Below are positions 1-7,958 of a DNA stretch of 64,000 nucleotides, piece by piece. The position numbers and the translations under genes are program-made. How positions within the stretch are numbered: the first letter of the stretch is position 1; every line of letters starts with the position of its first letter. Where the stretch lies: the NCBI RefSeq assembly GCF_040686855.1, contig NZ_JBFBOG010000002.1, forward strand, positions 558,001-622,000, given 5' to 3'. The DNA comes from Leifsonia sp040686855 (GTDB lineage: Bacteria > Actinomycetota > Actinomycetes > Actinomycetales > Microbacteriaceae). The notes below the pieces were generated by a model. It was not told where the DNA came from. It saw only the letters and a program-made list of their open reading frames with translations, and searched no databases.

Positions 1-183
1 CTGGGCAATGGGGTTGTTGGCCGCCAGTGATGACCAGTCGAGGGGCGATTGCCACGGATGCAGAAGGAAGAGCAAGTACAGCCACGTGGTACCGATGAGC
101 GATGGAACCGTTGAGACGACACCAAAGTACTTCCCGATCGTCGATGTCGTGCCGAGACTCGGATCCGACGTCAGAATCGACAC
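1..183 (-). CDS. N-terminal part of an unknown membrane protein (cut by window edge)
   Basis: Reading leftward from a GTG at 183, the frame stays open for 61 codons to the window edge. The GTG follows the TGA of the zinc-ribbon gene after a single base, an arrangement typical of translational coupling. Residues 20-44 form a hydrophobic stretch (including TTWLYLLFLLHPW) that looks like a membrane segment. No family is recognisable from this fragment, and the product could be a small permease-like or channel protein. Confidence 0.5.
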   Translation of the reverse strand, partial: MSILTSDPSLGTTSTIGKYFGVVSTVPSLIGTTWLYLLFLLHPWQSPLDWSSLAANNPIAQ

Positions 184-184
184 G

Positions 185-379
185 TCAACCGCCGCTCTTT
201 TGCGGATACCAAGTGTGTCCGTTCTTGCACTTCCACACCGTCGGGTTGGTCAATGAGAACGGCTCCCCACAGACCGCACATACGCGGACACCGTCAGCAT
301 CAAGTACCGGGGCCGGAGCGATCTCGAGGTCGGGATTTGGTGCAGGCACACCGGGTGGGGGGAATCCGGCATCGGACAT
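185..379 (-). CDS. Small zinc-ribbon protein
   Basis: A 64-residue protein. The N-terminal half is proline-rich and probably disordered. The C-terminal half has CAVCGEP followed by WKCKNGHTW, giving three Cys (C-x2-C and a third Cys) and a His about 15-20 residues on, a plausible zinc-ribbon knuckle. The ATG at 379 is preceded by a GGAGG-like site 4-5 bases upstream, which favours it over longer in-frame starts. It lies directly ahead of the truncated membrane protein gene, probably in one transcript. Function unknown; zinc binding is inferred only from residue spacing. Confidence 0.6.
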   Translation of the reverse strand: MSDAGFPPPGVPAPNPDLEIAPAPVLDADGVRVCAVCGEPFSLTNPTVWKCKNGHTWYPQKSGG

Positions 380-486
380 GATCCCTCCGCTCCATTTCGT
401 TGCGTAGCTTACTCCGCGCGGGATTTCAAGTGAATGCCTCGGTGTGTCAGCTCTCGCCGTCTCTGCCCGGTGGAGACAATTGGGGC

Positions 487-1119
487 ATGACGGCAGATAA
501 CGCTCGTTCCGATGGCGAAAAGCGGCCGTCGGAACGAGCGGGCCTGGGCCTGGGCAAGTGGATCTGGATGTGGCCGCCCCTCCTGACACTGCTGTTCGCA
601 TTGGGAGTGTCGGCGTGGGGCGTGGGCTTCGGGGTGGGCGCAATCGCGGTGCTCGGAGCCGGGATCGTCGCGGCGATCGCATACGAAGTCTCTAAAAAAC
701 GGTCGCCACTCTGGGCGCTTGCCTTGGGGGCGGCAGCGGGCATCCTCCTCTACCTGCTGGCCATGCACCAGAGTGCACTCGTTTTCGGGTCGTCCCCCAC
801 CGTGGGCGCATCCAGCACGTCCACACCGACCCCGACGGAAAGCGCGACCAACATCATCTGCACGCCGGCGGTCGAGAGAAACCTTTCGGGCGCCTCCAGC
901 CTCGCCGTGACGGGAAGCATCACAGGATTGCCGAGTGGCGCGAAGGTCACCACCGTTGTCAAGTCGGACGGAAGTACTCTCGCTTCAGAGGATTCCTATC
1001 CGAACGGTGAGGGCATCGCCACTCTTGATCTGGCGATACGGCCGGCTCCGAGCGGTGCCGTGAGCGTACGGTCTGAAGTGCGAATCGGCCCTCAGGTGCT
1101 GCAGACCTGCCAGTGGTAG
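487..1119 (+). CDS. Membrane-anchored hypothetical protein
   Basis: A 210-residue protein. After a charged N-terminus (about 25 residues) come two or three hydrophobic segments at roughly 28-45, 48-67 and 76-95. A Ser/Thr/Pro-rich linker (SSTSTPTPTES) follows, then an exported-looking beta-rich domain of about 95 residues with two Cys (CTPAV and the near-terminal TCQW) that could form a disulphide. The architecture is a membrane anchor with a small extracellular domain. The ATG at 487 has GGTGGAG upstream; an upstream in-frame ATG at 400 is less likely because it would overlap the divergent gene's promoter. No family recognised. Confidence 0.65.
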   Translation: MTADNARSDGEKRPSERAGLGLGKWIWMWPPLLTLLFALGVSAWGVGFGVGAIAVLGAGIVAAIAYEVSKKRSPLWALALGAAAGILLYLLAMHQSALVFGSSPTVGASSTSTPTPTESATNIICTPAVERNLSGASSLAVTGSITGLPSGAKVTTVVKSDGSTLASEDSYPNGEGIATLDLAIRPAPSGAVSVRSEVRIGPQVLQTCQW

Positions 1120-1183
1120 GGACGGCTCGTGCACATCAGCACGCGACGAACGCGACCCGCCTCACAGGGGGGCTGTATCGAAC

Positions 1184-1733
1184 TACACGAATCCGCGCGT
1201 CGAGCCGCCTGATCATGGCATCGGCCGCTCTCGGGGCGGGTTGTCCACGAAGATTCACCAGCTCGTCGACGGCAACGGGCTACCACTGGTCACTTTGATC
1301 ACGCCGGGTCAGGCCGGTGACTCGCCGATGTTTCTGCCGATGACGGCCCAGCTCTGCGTCGGCCGTGACGCCGGCCGGCCGCGGACCCGCCCGAACGCGG
1401 TACGAGGGGACAAGCGTACTCGTCTCGGGCGATCCTTAGTCACCTCCGCGCCCGCGGAATCAAGGCCGTCATACCTGAGCCCGACGACCAGAAGGGCCAC
1501 CGCAAGCGACGCGGCGCACATGGCGGTAGGCCCGTTACCCTCAACACAGCCGGCTACAAGAACCGCAACGTCATCAAACGCCGCTACTGCCACATCAAGC
1601 AACGGCGGGGCCCAGCCACCAGATACGACAAGCACGCCGTGATATACCGTGCCGCCGTCGTTCTCAACGCCGTCATTGCCTGGACCAATGCGATCACTCG
1701 GGTCGAAGTCGCGCCAGCCCGCGGAGCCCGATG
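1184..1733 (+). pseudogene. Degenerate IS5-family transposase remnant
   Basis: Fragments of an IS5/IS1182-type DDE transposase lie in two frames. One carries HGIGRSRGGLSTKIHQLVDG and LVTLITPGQAGDSP (about 1210-1330); the other carries QAYSSRAILSHLRARGIKAV and RYDKHAVIYRAAVVLNAVIAW (about 1410-1680). A frameshift near 1400, loss of the 5' third and loss of the sequence between the blocks make it inactive. The 3' end runs to a TGA at 1731-1733 and overlaps the end of the DUF218 gene on the other strand. No terminal inverted repeats could be identified. Confidence 0.8.
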
Positions 1734-2284
1734 ATCGCTGCGGCCGGCTTGAGCAGCACGATCTCCCCGAAACGGTGTTCCGCGCCCCGTCGAAGACGCG
1801 CAGCGAGATCCGGCCGCAGCTTCCACAGATACGCGCGGCCCTTCTCCGCGTGCAGCGAATTGGAGACGATTTTGATCGAGTCCACGTCCTCGATAAGCGG
1901 GACAGCGTTCTGGATGTTTTCCCACGTCGTGGTGCTGGTCGTGTCAAGCCGGATGGTTCCAGTGAACCCGCACCCACGCGCATAGCGAGCCATCAATTCC
2001 GCTTCCGGCACCGCCCCGGCGACGCGGCCACCGCATAACACCAGCACGGACGCGCCCGCGTTGCCATCGAACGACCGCAACCCGGCACGAACGCGATACC
2101 GGTTCACAAAGTTCGCTCGCGCCGCGCGATTGCGGTAGCCGAGGACGACAACGGCCTCCGAGACAGACGCCGCAGCAGCCGACAAACCGAGCCTGCGACG
2201 TGAAGCCCGATTATGCACGAGCTCAGACCAGGCGAGCACAGCAACGAAGACGCACGATACGAGCAACACAACGCGAGCAAGCAT
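1694..2284 (-). CDS. DUF218 / YdcF-SanA family membrane protein
   Basis: A 196-residue protein. An N-terminal hydrophobic segment (about 1-22) anchors it, and the rest matches the DUF218 (ElyC/SanA/YdcF) fold: VVVLGYRN at the first strand, an LCGGRV turn, AELMARYA, then TTSTTTWENIQN and the SNSLHAEKGRAYLW motif. Family members act at the cell envelope, some affecting peptidoglycan or vancomycin tolerance; the biochemical role here is unknown. Its last 40 bases overlap the transposase remnant on the other strand, so the C-terminus may have been altered by that insertion. Confidence 0.75.
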   Translation of the reverse strand: MLARVVLLVSCVFVAVLAWSELVHNRASRRRLGLSAAAASVSEAVVVLGYRNRAARANFVNRYRVRAGLRSFDGNAGASVLVLCGGRVAGAVPEAELMARYARGCGFTGTIRLDTTSTTTWENIQNAVPLIEDVDSIKIVSNSLHAEKGRAYLWKLRPDLAARLRRGAEHRFGEIVLLKPAAAIIGLRGLARLRPE

Positions 2285-2401
2285 CTGAGAATGCTACAGA
2301 AACGACTCCGGCGACCCGCTCCAGGGTTTGTCAGACATACCCTAGGTGCTTGACCACAGCGCGACTGCTCAGCAACGAGCTTCTGCGAGCGTACTGTCCC
2401 T

Positions 2402-2782
2402 GTGGTGGCTTCTGCTACCTGCCGTCGGGACTTTCCGGCTGTCCTGCGGGCCGACAGAGAACTCGGTACTTTGCTGCTCATGAGGTATCACGCTCTGGCC
2501 TCAAGCGGCCTGGATCCAGGCGGGGCGAGAATTCAAATTCACTCTGTCGAGAACTTCCGCGGACACTTCCGAATCGACGGGGAATGCACGCCGCCTTGGC
2601 TGGGGCCGCCGCAGGACGCAAAGTTGTCCATCGACGGTGCGGCGGTCCAGGTGGAGACCGTGGAGATTGGCATCGCCGGACGCTTCGCGCTTGAAGCGGA
2701 AGGGGGACCGCAAGCCCGCGACACAATAAATCTTCGTTTGGGCGATGCTTGGGTGACTTTGATAGTGGTCGAAGGTCTCTGA
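2402..2782 (+). CDS. Hypothetical beta-rich protein
   Basis: An open frame of 126 codons from a GTG at 2402, with an alternative ATG at 2480. The C-terminal 90 residues read like a real protein of alternating strands (RIDGECTPPWLGPP, AKLSIDGAAVQVETVEIG, INLRLGDAWVTLIVVEG). The N-terminal 25 residues look non-coding, so the true start may be the ATG at 2480. Neither start has a good ribosome binding site. No family recognised; it may be a spurious or decayed gene. Confidence 0.35.
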   Translation: MVASATCRRDFPAVLRADRELGTLLLMRYHALASSGLDPGGARIQIHSVENFRGHFRIDGECTPPWLGPPQDAKLSIDGAAVQVETVEIGIAGRFALEAEGGPQARDTINLRLGDAWVTLIVVEGL

Positions 2783-3108
2783 TTGGAAACTTCTAACCCC
2801 CGACGTCATTCCCGTGATGGCTCGGTTGTGATCCCCACATTGGACACGAATTGGACAAATTTGCAGGAACACCGGTTGATCTCGACCGGTCGCCGTCATC
2901 CAGATGCACGGACTTCCGCGGATTTCCAAACTCCAATGCATGGACTCAAGCGGTCCATGCCAGCACATGGGCCAACCGATCAACTGCAAGCGCAGCGAGC
3001 CGAAGTCCACGGCCCCGCTGAGTGCCCGCCTTCACACGGAGGTAGCCGTGTTACAGCCCGGCCGGGAAGGTGTGGGGTCTGTGATGAGCGAGGCGGCCTG
3101 GGCTCAGT
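2783..3108. other. Non-coding stretch with repeats
   Basis: No convincing gene on either strand over about 326 bases. It holds a direct repeat ATTGGACA-cga-ATTGGACA at 2839-2857 and a perfect 8-bp inverted repeat GCATGGAC/GTCCATGC with a 7-base loop at 2938-2960. It is less GC-rich than its surroundings. Both neighbouring genes end into it, so a termination or spacer role is as likely as a promoter role. Confidence 0.5.
2938..2960. repeat. Perfect 8-bp inverted repeat
   Basis: GCATGGAC, seven bases, then GTCCATGC. There is no T-run after it, so it is not a classical terminator. It could be a protein-binding palindrome or a stem between the convergent genes ending at 2782 and 3109. Confidence 0.45.
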
Positions 3109-3441
3109 TCAGGACGATCGCTCGAGTTGTTCGACGTCCCAGTAGACGCACGCGACCAGCGAGTGTGCGGGGCATGCTCGCTTGCCGGACTGGTCGGTTG
3201 TGGCAATGCGCTCGAACTCGCCGCGCGCCTTCTTGAGCAACTGGTCGAACTCGGCTTCGCTGACCAGGCACCTGTCCGCGGCCAGCCATTCTCGGAGGAG
3301 CGTCTCGACGTCTTCGTGATAGACGCGTGAGTCGGCCCAGACGCGCTGGACAATGCCTGCGATCTGGTCTTCGCGCGGCGCCGATTCCGCGCCGTCCATG
3401 ACGGGGAAGTGCTGCGGTTCCTTCCGCTTCTTCGCGTTCAT
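3109..3441 (-). CDS. Hypothetical small acidic protein
   Basis: A 110-residue soluble protein, start MNAKKRKEPQ. The middle is helical and charged (QIAGIVQRVWADSRVYHEDVETLLREWL, split here as QIAGIVQRVWADSRVY and HEDVETLLREWL, then EAEFDQLLKKARGEFERIA). The ATG at 3441 is preceded by AGGTGAG at good spacing; a GTG three codons earlier is possible. It is the last gene of a four-gene minus-strand operon, five bases after the GNAT stop codon. No family recognised. Confidence 0.6.
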   Translation of the reverse strand: MNAKKRKEPQHFPVMDGAESAPREDQIAGIVQRVWADSRVYHEDVETLLREWLAADRCLVSEAEFDQLLKKARGEFERIATTDQSGKRACPAHSLVACVYWDVEQLERSS

Positions 3442-3446
3442 GATGC

Positions 3447-3788
3447 TCACCTGCCTGGCCGGGCCGCCCCGGCCCCGTCTTCAGGATGCCCCGGATCGAT
3501 CAGCTCCGCGTATTCCGGATTCCGGGCGATGAACTCGCCGACGACGGGGCAGATGATGGTGATCTTCTTGCCGGTGTCACTGATCTCGTCGAGTGCGCGG
3601 GCGATGAGCTCGTAGGCGACGCGCTGGTTGCGATACACGCTGTCGACCCAGGTGGAGAGGAGCACGATACGGCCGCCGACATGGCGGTAGGTCAGCTCAC
3701 CGATCGCATCGGCGCCGAGGAGGGCGACGAAGCGTTGCCGCTCGGCGTTGTTCTCGGCGCGAGCGGTCTCTGTGATCTCGGTGGTCAT
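3447..3788 (-). CDS. GNAT-family acetyltransferase, COG2388 type
   Basis: A 113-residue protein of the small single-domain GNAT group (COG2388, YidJ-like). It shows GELTYRHVGGRIVLLSTWV (beta strands 2-4), VYRNQRVAYELIARALDEI in place of the acetyl-CoA binding loop and following helix, and the family's C-terminal ITIICPVVGEFIARNPEY. The loop reads Y-R-N-Q-R-V instead of the usual R-G-x-G-x-A/G, so cofactor binding may be weakened. It is a tandem paralogue of the upstream GNAT gene, which keeps the loop, and is separated from it by four bases. Substrate unknown. Confidence 0.75.
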   Translation of the reverse strand: MTTEITETARAENNAERQRFVALLGADAIGELTYRHVGGRIVLLSTWVDSVYRNQRVAYELIARALDEISDTGKKITIICPVVGEFIARNPEYAELIDPGHPEDGAGAARPGR

Positions 3789-3792
3789 CCGG

Positions 3793-4230
3793 TCAGATTC
3801 CGGGACGGGTCTTCCGCCGGCCTGGCAGGGCCGGGTCGACGAGGTCGTTGTACTCGGGGTTACGGTCGATGAACGCCCACACGATCGGGCAGAGGATCGT
3901 GACCGTGTTCCCGCGGTGGCGCAGGTCGTCGAGGACGCGCCGGATCAGCTCGGTGGCGACGCCCTGGCCACGGTACTCGGGGAACACGGCTGCCGCGACG
4001 AGCACGATCCGGTTGCCCTCGGACGCGCTGTAGGTGAGGCCGCCGATGACGGTGTCGCCAGAGATCGCCTCGTAGGTCTCGAGGGCCTCATTCCGGACCA
4101 CGAAGAAGTTGATCGTGGGGGAGTGGTCGTCCTGGACCTCGTCGATCAGCACGACCTGGTCCTGGGTGAGGGTGCCGACGCCGTCGGGGTATCCGGCCTC
4201 GTCGGGGTATTCGAAGTCTGCTGCTGCCAT
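3793..4230 (-). CDS. GNAT-family acetyltransferase, COG2388 type
   Basis: A 145-residue protein with an N-terminal extension of about 45 residues. The GNAT core has TVIGGLTYSASEGNRIVLV, then VFPEYRGQGVATELIRRVL with the intact acetyl-CoA loop R-G-Q-G-V-A, and the terminal VTILCPIVWAFIDRNPEY. AGGAGA sits eight bases ahead of the ATG. It lies 29 bases after the oxidoreductase gene and just before its paralogue. The group is usually annotated as a putative protein or small-molecule acetyltransferase; no substrate can be assigned. Confidence 0.8.
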   Translation of the reverse strand: MAAADFEYPDEAGYPDGVGTLTQDQVVLIDEVQDDHSPTINFFVVRNEALETYEAISGDTVIGGLTYSASEGNRIVLVAAAVFPEYRGQGVATELIRRVLDDLRHRGNTVTILCPIVWAFIDRNPEYNDLVDPALPGRRKTRPGI

Positions 4231-4259
4231 GGGGGTGGTTCTCCTGATCTGTGGGTCTG

Positions 4260-5177
4260 TCAGGGTCGGATGCTGATGACGGTCTTGCCGTTGCGCCGCT
4301 GCGTCGGGTTGAGGGCTGCGATCGCGTCGTCGAGCGGGGCGACGGCGTCGATGTTCGTGCGCAGCCGGCCGTCGCGGACGCGCTGGATGATCTCGGTCAG
4401 CTGAGCGGGCACCGACTCAACGACGAAGTCGACGGAGAGTCCTTCCACGGGCCGGATGTCACCGAGGCCGGTGATGGTGACCAGAGTCCCGCCGGGACGG
4501 ATCAGAGTCGCGGAGCGCTCCTGTATGTCGCCGCCGATGACATCGAAGACGAGGTCGACGTGACCGATGTCTTCGAGGTCGTCGTGCTCGAGGTCGACGA
4601 ACTCGTGCGCGCCGTAGTCGAGCGCCTTCTCACGGTCGGCGGCGCGGCCGGTGCCGATGACGTAGGCGCCGACCTCTCGGGCGAGCTGGGTGACCATCGT
4701 GCCGACAGCTCCCGCTGCCCCGTGGGCGAGGACGGTCTGCCCGGACTGCAGGCGGCCGTGCGTGAACAGTCCCTGCCAGGCGGTGAGGCCGGAGATCGGC
4801 AGGCTGGCGCTGACAGTGAAGTCGACGTCTCCCGGGAGCGGTGCGAGGTTGCGGGACTCGACGGCGACGTACTCGGCGAGGGTGCCGTCGCGGTGCCAGT
4901 CGGAGATGCCGATGACGCGCTGGCCGATGCTCAAGCCGGTGGTTCCGTATCCGAGGGCGGTGACCACGCCAGCGAGGTCGTGACCGAGGATGGACGGGGT
5001 CTTCGGCTTGCCGGCGCGGTCGGCCCAGGTGGAGGGCCAGTCGATCTCGGTGGGGACGTACGCGGCAGCGTGCACCTCCACGAGCACATCGTTGATCGCG
5101 GGCTTCGGCTGCGGGCGCTCAGCGAGTCTCATCCCGGCTGCTCCTTGCGCCTGATCGGTCACCACTACTGCCTTCAT
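4260..5177 (-). CDS. Zinc-free MDR-family NADP-dependent oxidoreductase (quinone oxidoreductase-like)
   Basis: A 305-residue medium-chain dehydrogenase/reductase. It has the GroES-like half (IDWPSTWADRAG, ILGHDLAGVV), the linker TAWQGLF and the nucleotide-binding AHGAAGAVGTMVTQLAREVG, then DYGAHEFVDL. The structural and catalytic zinc cysteines are absent, as in the quinone oxidoreductase/zeta-crystallin branch. GAGGAGGT lies seven bases before the ATG at 5177, deciding that start over a GTG further up. It heads the minus-strand operon and is divergent from the NTF2/MFS operon across a shared regulatory region with two palindromes. Likely reduces quinones or reactive alkenes. Confidence 0.85.
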   Translation of the reverse strand: MKAVVVTDQAQGAAGMRLAERPQPKPAINDVLVEVHAAAYVPTEIDWPSTWADRAGKPKTPSILGHDLAGVVTALGYGTTGLSIGQRVIGISDWHRDGTLAEYVAVESRNLAPLPGDVDFTVSASLPISGLTAWQGLFTHGRLQSGQTVLAHGAAGAVGTMVTQLAREVGAYVIGTGRAADREKALDYGAHEFVDLEHDDLEDIGHVDLVFDVIGGDIQERSATLIRPGGTLVTITGLGDIRPVEGLSVDFVVESVPAQLTEIIQRVRDGRLRTNIDAVAPLDDAIAALNPTQRRNGKTVISIRP

Positions 5178-5274
5178 CGGGGCACCTCCTCGCACCACGG
5201 CGACCGCGTACGGCCGCCACCTGTCTCTAGGTTCGACCCTGTGGCCGACTCCGGGAACATCGTAAACACAAAGA

Positions 5275-5288
5275 GGACGATTTAGTCC
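5275..5288. promoter_or_regulatory. Operator-like palindrome, copy 1
   Basis: GGACGATTTAGTCC: inverted GGAC/GTCC arms around an AT-rich centre. A near-identical copy is centred 52 bp away, about five helical turns. Both lie between the divergent oxidoreductase and NTF2/MFS operons. The TetR-family gene at the end of the MFS operon is the natural candidate to bind them. Confidence 0.55.
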
Positions 5289-5326
5289 AATTTAGCTTGA
5301 TCTGCCCCGATGCGCCGATCTAATGT

Positions 5327-5340
5327 GGACGAAATAGTCC
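5327..5340. promoter_or_regulatory. Operator-like palindrome, copy 2
   Basis: GGACGAAATAGTCC, differing from copy 1 only at two central A/T positions. It lies 37 bases upstream of the NTF2-like gene's ATG, a position where a bound repressor would block transcription initiation or elongation. Confidence 0.55.
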
Positions 5341-5376
5341 CGTTACTGACGGCGACCGATCCTTCGGAGGAGACCC

Positions 5377-5754
5377 ATGACCATCGACCAGATCACCGAC
5401 GACGTCGCGATCCTGGAGCAGTTAAACCTCGACTACAACGCGGCCGACCAGGGCAGCGACGCCGAGCGGTTCAAGACGCTGCTCGCCGACGACTTCGTCG
5501 TGCAGACTCCGGGCATCACCCGGAATCGCGAGGAGTACCTCGAGTACATCGCAGGCCCGCGCCCGTTCACCGGGCTCACGCTGCTGGAGGCGCGGGTGCG
5601 ACTCTTCGGGGACTTCGCGCTCATCCACGGCCGCACCAGCTACACGCTGGTCAGCGACGGCACCGTACAGGAGGCGCTCTACACCGACGCCTACCAGATG
5701 CGCGACGGGGCCTGGTACTGCGTCTCCGCGTGCGCCATCGCCCCGGGGGCCTGA
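5377..5754 (+). CDS. SnoaL-like NTF2-fold protein
   Basis: A 125-residue single-domain protein with the NTF2/SnoaL pattern: an N-terminal helix (AILEQLNLDYNAADQG), LLADDFVVQTPG, then strands ending in ALIHGRTSYTLVSDG and YTDAYQMRDGAWYCVSA. Family members include small isomerases, dehydratases and hydrolases. GGAGGAG lies eight bases before the ATG. Its stop overlaps the MFS start (TGATG), so the two are co-translated. It probably modifies the compound that the MFS protein moves; no substrate is visible. Confidence 0.75.
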   Translation: MTIDQITDDVAILEQLNLDYNAADQGSDAERFKTLLADDFVVQTPGITRNREEYLEYIAGPRPFTGLTLLEARVRLFGDFALIHGRTSYTLVSDGTVQEALYTDAYQMRDGAWYCVSACAIAPGA

Positions 5755-6983
5755 TGACGAGCTCACTCCGCGGCCGCTGGTCGAGGTTGCTGTTCGCCTT
5801 CGTCTCGGCGGTCGTGGCGCTCATCGCGGCGTTCGCGGCCGTCGGGTCGACGATCCCGCTGTTCAACCTCTATCGGGCCGAGGACCACTTCACGAACGCC
5901 GGGATCGCGCTGACGGTGGTGGCGTACTCGTTCGGCACCATCGGCACGCTGCTCGTCCTCGGCCGGCTCTCGAACTACGTCGGCCGGCGGGCTGCTGCGA
6001 TCACTGCTCTCGCGCTATTGATCGCTGGGTGCGTGGTGCTGCTGAACGTCCACGTCATCGGCGTGCTGGTGACCGGGCGGCTGCTCATGGGCCTCGGTGC
6101 CGGGATGGCCAGTAGCAGCCTGGCCGCCTACATCGTGGACGCAGCCCCGAAGCGGCCGGCGTGGCTGGCCTCCGTCGCCTCGAGCCAGACCGTGATGCTG
6201 GGACTGGCGGTCGGTGCGATCGGCTCAGGCGCGCTCGTCCAGTTCGCCCCGTTACCGCGCCAGCTGGTGTTCCTGGTCGCGATCGCGCTGCTGATCGTCT
6301 CCGCAGTGCTCGCCGCCTTAAGCCCAGAGACCGTCACCAAGACCCCCTTCGCCTGGAGCTCGCTGCGGCCGAGCGTCCGCGTGCCCCATCATGTTCGGCC
6401 GCTGCTGCCGGTGGCGGCGGCGGTGATCCTGCCGACGTGGGCGACGGGGGCGTTCTACCAGGCGTTCGTGCCTGCTCTCGTCGCGGACGAGTTGCACACG
6501 AAGAACCCGCTGATCCTCGGACTTGTGTTCGCCGGGTACATGGCACCCAGCGCATTCGGCGCTCCGCTCGGTCACCGGTTCGCACCGGCGACGGCGCAAC
6601 GGATCGGCATGACCGGGTTCATGCTCGGCTGGGCCGGTCTGATCACCGCGAACGCGACAGGTGCCCTGCCGTTGTTCCTCGTCGCGACGATCGTCGCCGG
6701 TGTCGGCCAGGGCATCGCGATCAGCGCCGTCACCCACGGCCTCGTCTTCGGCAGCAGCATTGCCGAACGCGCGGCGATCTTCACCGTCGTGTACCTGCTC
6801 AGCTACAGCGGGGCGACCATCCCGAGCCTGATCGCCGGGCAACTCTCAACAGTCGTCCCCGTGCCGCAGATCGCCGTCGGCTACGCTGTCTTCGCGCTGC
6901 TCGGGACCGCATACACGGTTGTCGCCGCCAAGAACCCGGCTGGGGAGTCGCTCAGCTCGGCGAGTAGCTCTCGATATGCGTGA
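5754..6983 (+). CDS. MFS transporter
   Basis: A 409-residue major facilitator with about 12 hydrophobic segments. The loop between helices 2 and 3 reads GRLSNYVGRRAAAI, matching the MFS G-x-L-x-D/N-x-x-G-R-R signature, and LLMGLGAGMASSSLAAYIVD matches helix 5 of drug-efflux types. The start ATG overlaps the NTF2 stop. The last 32 bases overlap the convergent TetR gene. With a TetR neighbour and shared palindromes, a toxin-inducible efflux role is likely. Confidence 0.85.
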   Translation: MTSSLRGRWSRLLFAFVSAVVALIAAFAAVGSTIPLFNLYRAEDHFTNAGIALTVVAYSFGTIGTLLVLGRLSNYVGRRAAAITALALLIAGCVVLLNVHVIGVLVTGRLLMGLGAGMASSSLAAYIVDAAPKRPAWLASVASSQTVMLGLAVGAIGSGALVQFAPLPRQLVFLVAIALLIVSAVLAALSPETVTKTPFAWSSLRPSVRVPHHVRPLLPVAAAVILPTWATGAFYQAFVPALVADELHTKNPLILGLVFAGYMAPSAFGAPLGHRFAPATAQRIGMTGFMLGWAGLITANATGALPLFLVATIVAGVGQGIAISAVTHGLVFGSSIAERAAIFTVVYLLSYSGATIPSLIAGQLSTVVPVPQIAVGYAVFALLGTAYTVVAAKNPAGESLSSASSSRYA

Positions 6984-7572
6984 GAGCCATGTCGATCGAG
7001 GTCGCCATCGGAGCCACGTCGCGCGCAGTCTGAGCCAGTAGGTAGCCGCCCTGCAGGGCAGCAAGCAAACCGATCGCGAGCTCGTCGACCGGCGCATCCG
7101 ACCGGAGCGAGCCGTTCTCCTGCAAACGGCGGACCGCAGCTTCGAGAAGATCGCGCCACTCGGCGAACAGGGCCGACAGCATCTCGCGTGCGACGTCGTC
7201 GTGGTCGGCGACCTCGGAGGCGAACGACCCCAGAGCACAGCCATAGGCGCCGTGCCGGAGGGCGTTGTTCTGCACCAGGACGTCGCGCCAACGCCGGAGG
7301 CCGGCCATCGTCGAGACGCGGCCGAGGTTGTTCTGCTCGCGCTGGATCACGTGCTGGCCCATGCGCTCGATGACAGCTCGCACGACCTCGTCCTTGTTCG
7401 CGAAGTGCCGGTAGAGCTGCGACTTGCTGACACCGCTCGCCTCGAGAACATCATCCAGGGTCGTCTGACCGACGCCGCGGACGTACATCAGATCAGCGGC
7501 CGCTGCGACGATGCGCTCACGCGTGACTGCGCCGCGCGCAGTCAGGCGCGTCGTGGTGGTCTCGGCAGTCAC
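6952..7572 (-). CDS. TetR-family transcriptional regulator
   Basis: A 206-residue regulator. The N-terminal helix-turn-helix spans about 10-57 (RERIVAAAADLMYVRGVGQTT, here read as RERIVAAAADLMY then VRGVGQTTLDDVLEASGVS, and KSQLYRHFANKDEVV). The C-terminal ligand domain contains GCALGSFASEVADHD, typical of the TetR_C subgroup that controls oxidoreductase genes. A GTG at 7572 with GAGGAGGT upstream is the best start. It is convergent with the MFS gene and overlaps it by 32 bases. It probably represses the divergent operons carrying the 5275 and 5327 palindromes. Confidence 0.85.
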   Translation of the reverse strand: MTAETTTTRLTARGAVTRERIVAAAADLMYVRGVGQTTLDDVLEASGVSKSQLYRHFANKDEVVRAVIERMGQHVIQREQNNLGRVSTMAGLRRWRDVLVQNNALRHGAYGCALGSFASEVADHDDVAREMLSALFAEWRDLLEAAVRRLQENGSLRSDAPVDELAIGLLAALQGGYLLAQTARDVAPMATSIDMALTHIESYSPS

Positions 7573-7909
7573 GGACACCTCCTCATGGTACGTCAGCGAC
7601 CCAAAGCCCCGTCCGCCCGCATGCCTTAGACAGGTCCCACAGCGGCGCCAGGAGAACTTAGGCGCATAGCAGTGCACACCAGATCACCCGACCCGACCGG
7701 CGCTGCAGAGACACTGAAGACGTTATACGGCGATCTTCTCGCGGCGCTCGACCTTGGTTGAGAGGATCCGCGCTACGGCCTTACTCCTTCGCGCCCCGCA
7801 TTTACCCCGCACATTGAAGCCAGTCCCGTGTGATTGAATCCCCGGCTTGGGAGGCGAGATCGCCCAGAAATCAAGCATGTGAGCCCGTGGTCATCGGAGG
7901 CGCGCTCGT

Positions 7910-7953
7910 GGAACCTAATCGTGGTGTCGCGGGTTCGAGTCCCGCCCTCGCTA
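7910..7953 (+). other. tRNA 3'-end fragment (possible integration scar)
   Basis: A complete T-arm (GCGGG, loop TTCGAGT, CCCGC) at 7929-7945 is followed by seven acceptor-like bases CCTCGCT and A. Upstream, CCTAATCG TGGTGTC resembles the anticodon-to-variable-loop part of tRNA-Arg(CCT). No matching 5' acceptor strand (AGCGAGG) or D-arm lies within 90 bases upstream, so this is not an intact tRNA gene. Such 3' fragments are typical att sites left by tRNA-targeting integrases. Confidence 0.5.
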
Positions 7954-7958
7954 CAAGA

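Noticed and set aside
2501..3010. Minus-strand 169-codon frame in the sparse region
   Set aside because: Opposite the weak 2402 gene and rich in Trp, Cys and Met in a non-protein-like order. No start site or motif supports it.
7865..7953. Intact tRNA gene of about 88 bases
   Set aside because: The T-arm is good, but no 5' acceptor strand complementary to CCTCGCT, D-arm or convincing anticodon stem is present.
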